DNA from: Symbiodinium natans
Taxonomy: Eukaryota > Sar > Dinophyceae > Suessiales > Symbiodiniaceae
Assembly (NCBI GenBank): GCA_905221605.1
Contig: CAJNDS010000324.1
Location: 837,701 to 901,700 of the forward strand
Reading direction: 5' to 3'
Length of the DNA: 64,000 nt
The translations under genes were made by a program, and so were the position numbers. Shown piece after piece: positions 12,696 to 23,410 of the stretch. The notes beneath the pieces are model-generated. The model was not told the origin of the DNA. It ran no database searches and worked only from the letters and a program-made list of their open reading frames with translations. Every line of letters starts with the position of its first letter. Position 1 is the stretch's first letter.

Positions 12696-15451
12696 GAAGC
12701 CCAAGCGCCCAGAACGGCTCACGGCAGCCAAGTTTCCTGCAGGCAGACATTGGGATTTCCGGCCCGCAGCTAGGGTTTAGGGTTTAGGGTTTAGGGTTTT
12801 GGGTTTTGGGTTTTGGGTTTAGGGTCTAGGGTCTAGGGTCTGGGGTCTAGGGTCTAGGGTCTAGGGTTTAGGGTTTAATGGCTAGCAGTCCTAAAACCCC
12901 GAAACCCAAGTAGCCGAGGTGTGGGCAGAGTTCAACAATGGTGTCGCGTCGGCTCTCCAGGCCGGTTGTTTTGGGGTGCATTGGGCCGTTCAGGGTTTAG
13001 GGTTTAGGGTTTAGGGTTTAGGGTTTAGGGTTTAGGGTTTGGGGACAAGGCTCTGGTGGCTAGGTCAAGGTTTTTTCAGACATTAAGGTTTTGGGCATGG
13101 ACTCAAGATTTAGATGCTGCAACTTCCAGTAAAGTAAAGTTTTAGATGCTGCAACTTCCAGTAAAGTAAGCCTCTCCCCTGAGGCCCCCTTAATCCCCAA
13201 AACCCAAAAACCCTTAGATAAACGTGCAAGTGGCTGCGGGCTTTGATTAGCACCCCTCAACCTCTAAACCCCTGAACCCTTAAACCCCTAAACCCTCAAC
13301 CTAAACCCTAAACACTAATCCTAAACCCCAAACCCCAAACCCCAAACCCCACCCAAACCCGAACCTGAAACCACCCCCAACCCTGGCGATGCCAGCTGCG
13401 AAAGCGGCGAACGTCAATGCTCACCCCCGAGCCCCCAAAACCCCAAACCCTAAACCCTAAGACCTAAACTCTGAACCCTAAACCCCAAACCCTAAACCCT
13501 AAACCCCAAACCCTAAACCCTACACCCTAAACCCCAAACCCCAACCTCTTGAGCCAGGTGTCTGGACCTGGAGCAGAGGTGTCGCGCGGGTGGATCTTGC
13601 ACCATAGGCCTGCCGTTTAGATCGTCTAATTCTGCTTCTGGAGCAGAGGGGTTAGGGGACCTTTCACAGAATAGGGGTCCACCATCCAGTAAATGCTTTC
13701 AGATTTCTCTGTCTCTCTGCCTCCGTCGGGCTCTCTCTCTCTCTCTTTCTCTGTCTCGCTTTTTTTTTTTCTCTCTCTCTCTCTCTGTGTTGGAGCGGAC
13801 CGGCTTGACCCGAAACCTTAGTGGATCTGACTAGGAAGTAGGTGAGGGGGATACAAGCACCCGCAGAACTAGCAACAAGCAGACGCTAAACCCTCTTGGA
13901 CCCAAAGTCCTTCTTTGGTTCCGGTATCGTGCCTTCCGGCTAGGAGGGGACACTAAGGCACCAGACTGAATGTCTCGCTGGAGCGTTCTTGTGTTGCTAG
14001 GAACAGCCCCAAACCCTCTGAATCCCTCCGCCCTATGCCTTCACACTGTAATTCCGAAGTAATTCCTAAACCGACAACCCTCAGAAACCCCGGTTTAGGG
14101 TTTAGGTTTGGGGGTTTAGGGTTTACGTTTGAAGGTCTTAAGGTTTCCAAGTTACCTGCAAGCAGGTCACAGTCTGCACAGGGACAGACGCGAGCTTCCG
14201 GCAATGGCGCTGAGGACTCCGGGTTGTTTGGGGTTTCAGGGTTTGGCTTTAGGGTTTAGATGGGTTTAGAGTTTTGAGGTTCAGGGTTTCGGGTTTAGAG
14301 TTCAGGGTTTATTGCCCAGGACTTACAGTTTGTGGTCCAGGCTTTGCGGTTTATGTAGAGTTTAGGGCTCACCTTGTTAATTAATGCGGCGGATTACTCT
14401 GAGTGCTTGAAGAGAGAGAAAAAAGAGGGTTTAGGGCGAAGATTTTCGGGTGTGCGGTTCAGGATACCCGAAAACCTAAACCCCTGAACTCCTTTCAGAG
14501 TTGTGGAGGAGAAAACCTCCCAACCGGGCATCCCCAGAGCCCTTGAACCCCAAAGGTTTAGGGTTTAGGGTTTAGGGTTTAGGGTTTTAGGGTTTAGGGT
14601 TTAGGGTTTAGGGTTTAGGGTTAGGGTTTAGGGTTTAGGGTTTGTGGCTCACAGCACATTCTGAGAGTGCTTCCTTTCTGGTCTGGCTTCCTCCGAAACT
14701 TCAGTACCAACTAAACGCTCCCTGGGGTCGTAGACGACTCTGTCTGAACCTCCAACCCAGCCTGAAGCCAAAATTCAAATGCACTGAGTTGTATTGCCCA
14801 TCCCGCTTCAGCCCCCCTTTTTCACGATATCACAGTACAGACCTTAGGGACTTCAGGTTTAAGGGTTTATGGTCTGCGGGTTTAGGGTTTAGGGGCTTGG
14901 GGTCCTTGGGGTTTCGACTTCAGGGGTTAGGGGTTTAGATCGAGGCCCGAGGCCTCGATCGCGGCCCTGTAGGTCAAATGCCTGCCCCCCCCCCCTCCCT
15001 CTAAGGGTAGTTAGATGGGCTCTTCACATGGTCCCTTACGTCCTTGAAAGGGCGTTGAAGTGTAGGCTGTATAGCGTATATAAGGGGTGTATAACGCGTC
15101 CCCTTTTGAGGCCCATACTCTTAGGGGATCAGGTAGCTATCCTAAGACACACCCCCCCCCCCCCGGCGGCCAACGGAATAAACCCGCGGCCGCCAGATCA
15201 CTCTCCCAAGGAGAACCCTCGAAACCAGGCACAGGCGTGAACCGCAGACTTGAACCTGGGTTTGTGGTTTAGTTTAGGGTTTAGGGTTGAGGGTTTAGGG
15301 TTTAGGGTTTAGGGTTTGGGGTTTGGGGTTTAGGGTTTGGGGTTTAGGGTCTTAGTGCCTATAAACCCAAGGATCTTCTTTGTCTTTTCTTGTGCAGTGG
15401 ACCGGCGCTTCCACAACCTTTCGGGGTGGCTTCGGGGAAGGGGCCATCTAG
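12696..15451 (+). CDS. Exon cluster D, unrecognised
   Basis: Likely exons: about 12696-12751 (KPKRPERLTAAKFPA), 12914-12994 (EVWAEFNNGVASALQAGCFG, donor GTTTAGGG), 13080-13133 (TLRFWAWTQDLDAATSSK, donor GTAAAG), and 15398-15451 (WTGASTTFRGGFGEGAI then TAG, acceptor TTGTGCAG). A possible exon near 13560-13610 (VSGPGAEVSRGWILHHR) is weaker. Product unknown; the link between islands is by order only. Confidence 0.45.
13109..13169. repeat. 32-bp-period duplication of an exon end and its donor
   Basis: TTTAGATGCTGCAACTTCCAGTAAAGTAA (as TTTAGATGCTGC and AACTTCCAGTAAAGTAA) occurs at 13109 and 13141. Each copy carries its own GTAAAG/GTAAGC donor. Confidence 0.85.
15001..15124. mobile_element. Inverted-repeat element, family 2
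   Basis: Left end CTAAGGGTAGTTAGATGGGC, right end GCCCATACTCTTAG; the core shares CATGGTCCCTTACNTCCTT and TATATAAGGGGTGTATA with the 6.2-kb copy. Confidence 0.75.
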
Positions 15452-15796
15452 AGTGGCGATAGTACAGGATCTCGGGATGTTCCCCCTGATACTAATAGGA
15501 GGTACTCGATTCCCTAAACCCTAAACCCTAACCCTAAACCCTAAACCCTAAACCCTAAACCCTAAACCCCCCTGTGAATAGACGGGGGAACGTCCCAAAC
15601 AGGATCTCTTATTTGACCCTCACCCCAAGCCTTAAAAGCCCCAGCTGAGAAACCAAGCCCTAAACCTTAAACCCGAAAGCCCCGAACCTTCAACCATGCG
15701 CTCCCCCCGTGGCCCAAGGGAAACCCAAATTGGTGTTGAACGGGGCTTCGGGAACTTAAAGGAGGAAAGAGGTCCGAGACCCCAGCCGAACAGAAG

Positions 15797-18700
15797 ATGA
15801 CGCAAGGCCCCACGGAAACTGAAGCCCTTACACCCTCAAACCCTGTGATTGCACAGGCCGTACTGAATCTGATATCTAAGAAGTCGGAAACGAAAAAGAG
15901 CAAATCAAAGCTGCCGGTCGATTCTCTTGAGGCATTGAAAATCATCAAGGCGTGCAAGTCCCCAAACGCCCCATCAGCTGTGATGATCCCGCTGGAGGGC
16001 CTCATGACGTCCACTGTCGCAGACGAATCGGAGTGGTCCACCGCTTGGACGAAGCTGCTCGCCTATGTGCTGAAACACAATCAACTTCCTGACACCTTGC
16101 AGGCATGTGACGTGGAGGTAGCCAAGAAGTACGCGCACATGCTAAAGATGAAGATTGCTGATCCGCTGACCGACTTTGCTGCAGCGACGGCGGCGGCAAT
16201 CATAAAAAAAGGTTGCAGAGGGGGCTTGGGCCACCCACCTAGTCTAACCCCTAAACCCTGAACCCTAAATCTTAAACCTGAATTAAACCCTAAACCCTGG
16301 ACGGCACAGGCCGAAGCAAGTCAAGGGAGGGGAGTTTGGAGCTGCAACTAAGGGGGGGACCCAGAGTGGACTCTTCTTCTCTCTTTGAGGGCTTAGGGTC
16401 TCTTTAGGGTTTAGGATTTAGGGCCTAGGGTTTATAAGGATTGGGGTTCAGGGTTTAGGGGTTAGGGTTTAGGGTTTAGGGTTTAACTGTTTAACCAATC
16501 CCTACACTCCGCATTCATGAAGCCTTCTCGCTATCCACGCCAGGCGGCCAGCGACAACCAGGCCAGGGGAGATGTCACTCTGAGCCCTAAACTCTAAACC
16601 TTAACCCCTAAACCCTAAAACCCTAAAAACCCTAAAACCCTGAATTCCCTAAAAGCCTAAAACCCTAAGACCCCAAACCCTAAGCACTCAACAGACCCCA
16701 AGAGCCCTCCAAACACCCTACAAGGGCTTGGAGAGTGTTTTGCGATGTCTTTCGGGTTTGGGGTTTCGGAGGTTCAGGGCTTCCTGAGCGATAAACCCTA
16801 AAATTAGGGGTTTGGGCTTTGGGGATGCGGTGTAGGAGTTGGGGCTTGAGCGCTTAACCGACTGAAGCCCCGATCAATACTCATGGATGCAGGGTTTGGG
16901 GTTTCAGGGTTTAAGGGTTTAGCGGTTCAATGGTTTGAGGGTTTAATGGTTTGAGGAATTTGAGGGTTTAGGATTACTACCCCGTATGGCCAGGTGTCCA
17001 ACAACACCCACGCGGGCTTCCTCCTCGGCTTGGGTTTGCAGTTTGGCTGCAGAAGCCTGATTTGCCCCGTCTGGGGCAAACCGCTCTCCTGGCCTTTACG
17101 TTCGAGACCCTCATGCGCTCTCACAGGGTTTAGGGTTTAGGGTTTAGGGTTTAGGATTTAGGATTTAGGGTTTAGGGTTTAGGGTATAGGGTTTAGGGTT
17201 TAGGGCAACCCCAAACCCTGAACCTCGCAACTCTCAACCCTCCTCGACGCCAAAGCCCGAAGCCCAGACTTGAGGCGGGGATGCCTCAAGGTTCTCCCGG
17301 TGGCGGACTGTCGCGACCTTGGGAATGGGTTGTGCTAAATAGACCCTAAGCCCTGAGCCCCAAGCCTTATAAGCCCGAAGCCCTAAACTGCACGGATTCT
17401 TACTGATATGAGAAAGGATGTGCAGAGCGATAAGAGAACTGAGGCGTTAAACCCAGAATCCTTAGCATTCTCACACCCTAATGATGTAGGGTTTGGCATT
17501 TAGGTTTAAACGGTTCATACAGCGTCTTCAACGTTTCGGGGTTGAGGGTTTGTGAGTGCTTTAAAGCCTAAACCCTAAACTTAAACCCAAAACCCTAAAC
17601 CTCAAACCCTAAACCCTGAGCGTTTCAGGGTTTCGGGCTGAGACTTTCGAGATGCTCAGGCTTCGCTCACGGATCCAAGCCTTTCTTTGGCTCCCAGGGC
17701 CTTCCTCAATCTGAGACCCGAAACCCTAAACCATCAACCCTAAATCCTAAACCCTATAAAACCTAACCCTCTCTACTCCACTCTGAGGCTGTCTGATATC
17801 TTGTACTTCCCTAAGGGCCCACGTGACTCAATGATGTGCACTTGGGCCCCGAAGTCCCTCTGTAGCAGGTACTTTAAGGCCCTCGGTCTTCCCTATGAAG
17901 CCCTGGCCTTAGGGCTCTTAGGGTTTCGGGTGCTGGGGGCTGTACAGTTGCACGCCCAACCGCCGAGGCTACAAGTACCTCCGCATGCAGCATGACACCA
18001 CGAACCTCAGTCGCAAACACTGTGAGCCCGAAATCAATATCCTAAGCCCTAAGCCCTATTTCCTTTCTCGACTGCCTGCGCAGGGAAAAACGAATCTGGG
18101 AGGCATTTATACGAGCAAATGTATGTCCGTGTTGTGGTTGTTACTTTAATTCACCGCAGGAGGTCTTGAACCCCAATACCCTAAAGCCCCAAAATTGTAA
18201 GACCGTGAAACCGCAAAACCCTCTATTTCCTCTCCTCAAAAACATTACAGAAAATCCTAAAACTCCCCCCGAAAGCCTAAACCCCAAACCCTAAACCCTA
18301 AAACCCGAGCCCTCACCCTAAACCCAAAACCCTAAACCCTAAACCCTCAAGTGCTCAACCTGGCCAGCTGGAGCTTTGGGAGTTCTGGCTGCTCAGCAGC
18401 CTACCGGTACCCCAAGCTCCCTTCTTCTTATGGTTTAGGGTTTCGGGGCCTACCCTAATTCAACCCTAACCCTAAGTAAGCCCCTATAACCCTAAACACT
18501 CAAGCCTAACTTCCTTCAACCAGTCTTGGGAAGTGCAGAGGTTCCAGGCTGTTGGGTTTAGGGTTTAGGGTTTAGGGTTTAGGGTTTAGGGTTTAGGGTT
18601 TAGGGTTTAGGGTTTAGGGTTTAGGGTTTACGTAAGGGGCGACATTGCGGGGACTCTATCGCCACTCACTGCGTTCACAAGCAGGGGCTTCTCCACGTGG

Positions 18701-18840
18701 ACGACCGGGATGGCCTTCTCCAGTGCTGCAGAAGGTGGAAGACAAACCGCTTGGGAGGCATCAAAGACTTCGTGATCCCCGGCCCAGCAAGATGCCAATT
18801 CGAATTGCAGCCCGACCATAGGGACACCGAGCAACACTAA
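15797..18840 (+). CDS. Exon cluster E, opens with a 415-nt exon
   Basis: The first exon, 15797-16211, opens at an ATG (MTQGPTETEALTPSNPVIAQ) and includes a Lys-rich stretch KKSETKKSKSK, then LPVDSLEALKIIKACKSPNA and an alanine-rich end with donor GTTGCAG. Later exons: 16320 to about 16388, 16994-17127 (VWLQKPDLPRLGQTALLAFT), 17948-18021 (CTPNRRGYKYLRMQHDTTNL, donor GTGAGC), 18084-18120 (donor GTATGT), 18368-18406 (donor GTACCC) and 18637-18840. Exons at 17948, 18084 and 18368 chain in phase. The last island is open in three frames: one Cys/His-rich (GRHCGDSIATHCVHKQGLLH) ending TAA at 18840, one ending TAG earlier, and one on the - strand. No family recognised. Confidence 0.5.
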
Positions 18841-18918
18841 ACCCTAAACCCTAAACCCCTAAGCCATTCTACACCCCCCAGCCCCAAGCCTAAGCAACTC
18901 GTAGACAAGTAAAGCAAG

Positions 18919-20868
18919 TCCGCGGTGGGTGGACTTTGGCGCCGTCGACGGTGCCCCTCAAAAGAACATGGCGAGGCGGCCCCTACACCTGTAAACCCTC
19001 GAAGGGTTTCAGAGCGCATCGGGTTTTGGGCATGTAGGCTGGCTCAGGGTTTAGGACTTGGGCGGTTGGGCTGCAAGGTTTGGTGCCGATTTCAACCCTA
19101 AACCCTAAACCCTAAACCCCAAACCCCAAACCCCAAACCCTAAACCCTAAACCCTAAACCCTAAACCCTGAACCCCAAACCCCAAACCCCAAACCCCAAA
19201 CCCCAAACCCCAAACCCCAATCCCAACCAGAAATTCAAAGGAGCGCGGCCGTGATACTCGGCCTCGCCGCCTCCAACCTCTCCTCCATGGACGCCGGGCT
19301 GACACGGACGCGCAGCGCTTAGCTACCGAGCTCAGGTGGACACTTAGGGGTTTAGGGTTTCGGGTTTAGGGTGTGGTTCAGGGGTTTTGGGTGAACATGA
19401 AGCTAGGGTCCAGTCAGTTTTTTTTTTAATTGGCTGGAGGTACTTTCATGAAGAACACTAAGTTTCCCAATCCCCCCGAAGCCGATAACTCCGCAGCAAA
19501 CCCTGTAGGATGCCAACCCTGTGCCCTGGCAGAAATCCGCACAGCCGCAAAGCTTCGTGGTTGGGGGTGCAAAATCTGACAGGATATAGGGTTCAAGGAT
19601 TGAAGAATTCAAAGGTCAGCTAAGGGCTGGCAACGGTAGAGCCGAGCCACTACCTCACAAAATAAGCAGACCTGGCTTTCGGGTTTTGGGTGTGGCTTTC
19701 GGGGGATTCGGCGAGAAAGACCAGTGGTGTTTTTTGTGCGCTTGCTTGGGAACGTTTAGCCTCGGTAGTGCAGTAACAGGCTGCCGATGATGTGGTTTTT
19801 TTAAATTCTGGAATCACCCTCAACCCTAATGTCCAAACTAGGTACCTCGAGGGTTCCTTCAAGGGATTCTTGCTGTGGGAATAGTGTTGACACCAATCAC
19901 CTGACTTACCTACACAGACCCCACATGTCGTCCGAGGGATTCTTGAGAAAGCCTGCAGCAAACCAAGCGGTTCGGGGTTGCCCCAAACTCTTGAACCATT
20001 TACCCCTTGAAACGGTAAAACGTCCCCAAGGCCCGTTAAAGTCTCTACAGGCCCCTAAGGCCTGAAGGCCCGCAAAATTTCAAAATCCTAAACCGTAAAC
20101 CCTACAGATTTCTGAAGTCCTGGCAGAGGTGCTGCGTGCATATCCCCTCCATGTTGCCTGCGACTTTCTCCGATGTGGAGGCCACGTGTGGAAGGTGATC
20201 CAAAGCTGTGAGGTTTAGGATTTCGGGTTTAGACTTTGGATGTTCCCCCTTCTACTAACAGTCCTTAATCGGGATTACGATAGGGGTTACTATAGTATCT
20301 ATTCATAAGTGTAGAGTTCAGGGTCTTTTGGGGTATTGGGTTTTGGGGTTTTGATGACTATGCTACATGTGTTGGGGGGTGGAGCAGGAGTTTCCCTCAA
20401 GCCGCCCGCTCTACACCCTACGCTACCCTCCTCAAACCCTAAGCCCACGAACCCCAAACCCCTATAGGTCCAAAACCCCACAAAACAGCCTATCAACCCT
20501 AAAACCCATGCCCTAAACCCTAAACCGCCTAAACCCTAAACTCGAATTCAAAGTAAACCCTCTACTACCCTATCCCTGCTAAGTCCTAAACCCAAAACCA
20601 TATACCCTAAGCCCTAAGCCAAAACCCCTCTACCCTAAGTCCTAAACCCTAAAGCCTCAACCCTCAACCCAAAACCCTAAACCCTAAACTCTAAGCCCTA
20701 AACCCTATACGCTACAACTCATGAACGCTAAACCCCAAACCCAAAAGCCTATACCCTAAGCCCTAAACCCTAAACCCTATACCCCGACATGGGGAGGTGG
20801 CCAGCCCAGTTCAGAGCAGTGCCGTGTTGAGCCTTGGTCTTCTGTTCGCCGGCCGCGAGCCCAGCTGA
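18919..20868 (+). CDS. Exon cluster F, unrecognised
   Basis: Islands: 18919-18990 (PRWVDFGAVDGAPQKNMARR, donor GTAAAC), 19241-19321 (SAAVILGLAASNLSSMDAGL then TAG), about 19443-19580 (MKNTKFPNPPEADNSAANPV and ALAEIRTAAKLRG), 20108-20207 (ISEVLAEVLRAYPLHVACDF then LRCGGHVWKVIQS, donor GTGAGG), and 20815-20868 (SSAVLSLGLLFAGREPS then TGA). The 20108 exon, with acceptor CCTACAG, is the most convincing. Several islands end in stops, so gene borders are open. Function unknown. Confidence 0.42.
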
Positions 20869-21240
20869 TGCAGGATTCGTGCGCTTCGGGGCTTTCGAGT
20901 TTAGGGTTTTAGGGTTTAGGGTTTCAGGTTTTGGGTTTCGGGTTTAGGGTTATAGGGGGTTTAAGGTTTTTGTCCCAAGGCCCGAGGGTTCAATGCGTGG
21001 TATCGGGTTTAGGGTTTAGGTAGTGTTCTCAGTGTTCTCTCTCTCTCATAAGCCACATGACGCTGAACTGGACTCTGTGTTGATGCCAAGGTTCCTGAGA
21101 TTCTGGAGTGATGGCGGGAGTTGTTTTTGAGCGTCTTCGAAGGGTCCTAAGATGAAATTTCCCTAAACCCTAAACCCTAAACCCTAAACCCTAAACCCTA
21201 AACCCTGAATTTGGAGCTGCCCCCATTGTACAACATGCAG

Positions 21241-22828
21241 GCTTCTAGGATCTGGACATCCATTGCTTGGGGCAGGGGGGTAGCCATTGCATCATCTTGG
21301 TTTCCGAGAAGAGTTTCGATGAACCTACCAGTGGAGCTCCCTAAACCCTAAACCCTAAACCCTAAACCCTAAACCCTAAACCCTAAACCCGAAGCCTCGA
21401 GGCATCCATGATGCAGTTGATGATAGGCTTATAGGGTCCTTAAGTAGGGTTTAGGGTTTAGGGTTAAGGGACGGGGGTTCATGGGGGTAGGTACCTGGAA
21501 GAGACTTAGGGAAGCTTAGGGAGCCTTCGGAAATAGTGGGAGTAAATTAGGGAACCTTGGGATGCAGAAACCCTAAACCCAAACTTTAAACCCCAAACCC
21601 TAAACCCCAAACCCTAAACCCTAAACCCTAAACCCTAAACGCTAAACGCTAAACCCTAAACCCTAAACCCTAAACCCTAAACCCTAAACCCTAAACCCTA
21701 AACCCTAAACCCTAAACCCTAAACCCTAAACCCTAACCTAAAAGCCCTCCCACCCCTCCCGGCTTGCAAAAGCCCTCCCAGGCTCGGCTCACCGGATGAT
21801 GACAGAGTTGCTGGTGGCCGAGTGCCCTCCCCGGCTGTTGCGAAGTTTCGAGGGAACCCTAAACCCTAAACCCTAAACCCTAAACCCTAAACCCTAAACC
21901 CTAAACCCTAAACCCTAAACCTAAACCCACTCCCGCAGGATTTGGGGGTTTCGGGGTTTTTGCCTCGAACGCGCGTAGGTTTACGCAGGTTTCGTTGGTG
22001 GAGGGCGCCAAGAATACCCCTGAAACCCCAAACGGATTGGGGCTATACAGTAAAGAGTTTAGGGTTTAGGGATTGGGGGGCGTTTTAATATCACACACGA
22101 AATTGAGGTTCACAGCAATGGATTGGAGGGTCTATATGTGAGAGTAAACTCAAGCAACCCTCTACTAAACCCTACAGCCTAAACCCTAAACCATAAACCC
22201 TAAACCCTAAACCCTAAACCCTAATGAAGGAACAACCAGTTTCCAAGTTGGACTGAAGGATCGGCCGGCGCCCGGCAGAGAGGGCGCTGAACGACCGGGA
22301 AGGCTATGCCCTCGCTGCAGGCCCTGGGTTACAGGTTGGGTTTAGGGTTTGGGGTTTGGGGTTTGGGGTTTAGGGTTTAGGGTTTAGGGTCGGAATGATT
22401 GCTGGTAGTAGTCCGTTAGGGTCCCTTTATTGTTCGACAATAATAACCCCCTATATTAAGTCTTAGGGTGGGCTACAGGTTTGAGGCTCTTCGTGGGCTT
22501 TAGGCTTTAGGGTGGGCTATATACTTGCCCTAAGAAGTGCTTTTTCCATGGCTACAGACAACCCCTTGAGATATCTCATGTTTCTTGGCTGCGTCGAGTA
22601 GTTGGGCAGAGGGCACGGTTCTGCGGCACAGTGGTAACTAGGGTTCAGGGCCTAGGGTTCAGGGGTTGATGTATGTTGTGTGGGTGCGTGCATGAGTGTT
22701 CGTGGAGTCTCTTCAGCAGCGTAAGCTACCTGCATGACGCCGTTCTTTCAGCATGCCCCGAATGCAGCGCCAGCAAAGTTGAAGTGAGGCCAGAGTGGTT
22801 GCCAACAAAGAACATGGCTGGGATTTAG
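21241..22828 (+). CDS. Exon cluster ending in a zinc-ribbon-like CPEC segment
   Basis: Islands: about 21241-21328 (open on both strands), 21782 to about 21852 (SAHRMMTELLVAECPPRLLR), 21989-22049 (VSLVEGAKNTPETPNGLGLY, donor GTAAAG), 22259-22336 (RRPAERALNDREGYALAAGP, donor GTTGGG), and 22752-22828 (CPECSASKVEVRPEWLPTKN then MAGI and TAG, acceptor TCTTTCAG). C-P-E-C is half of a zinc-ribbon knuckle, but no second pair is visible. Not all joins agree in phase, so exons may be missing. Confidence 0.42.
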
Positions 22829-23410
22829 AACACCCTAAACCCCAAACCCCAAGCCCCAAACCCTAAACCCTAAACCCCAAACCCAAGCCCCAAACCCCAA
22901 ATCCTAAACCTAAGCCCCAAACCCTAAACCCTAACCCCGAATGAGATCTTGCTTAGGATTTGGGGGCCCTAAGCCATACCTTACGTGCCTTAAGGGGGTT
23001 GGCTCCGGGCCGTGAAGTGGCGGTTTCTGGGCATCCTATGGGTAGTTCTAAGTGGGGGATTGGGTTTAGGGTTTATGGGTTTAGGGTTGGTTCAGGGTTT
23101 AGGGAGTTTAGGGTTAAGGATTTAGAGTTTAGGGTTTGTAAGTAAGTGAGGTAGCCTATATCAGGACCTTAGTTCAGGTACTTATATCCCTACTTATGCT
23201 TATACTTTAACTTAAGGTACTTATAACCCTACTTATAGCTTCCCATGAGCCTTCAAGTAGGCCTGAAGGGGTTCTGTCGTTCTGGGTTTTAGGGTTGCGG
23301 GTTTTGGGTTTTAGGGGTTAGCGGGCTTAAGGGTTTCAGGGTTTCAATTTTGGGGTTTTCGGATTTTGGGTCCAGGGTTTTAGCCTGTCGCCCTGCTTGT
23401 CACCGCAGCA

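Noticed and set aside
18628-18837. - strand open frame over the last island of cluster E
   Set aside because: The + strand is also open in two frames, and flanking exons with good donors are on +. The - reading cannot be excluded but has less support.
21230-21345. - strand reading of the island near 21.3 kb
   Set aside because: It is protein-like and has a CAG|GGTTTAGGG-style donor, but neighbours on both sides are +. Left as ambiguous.
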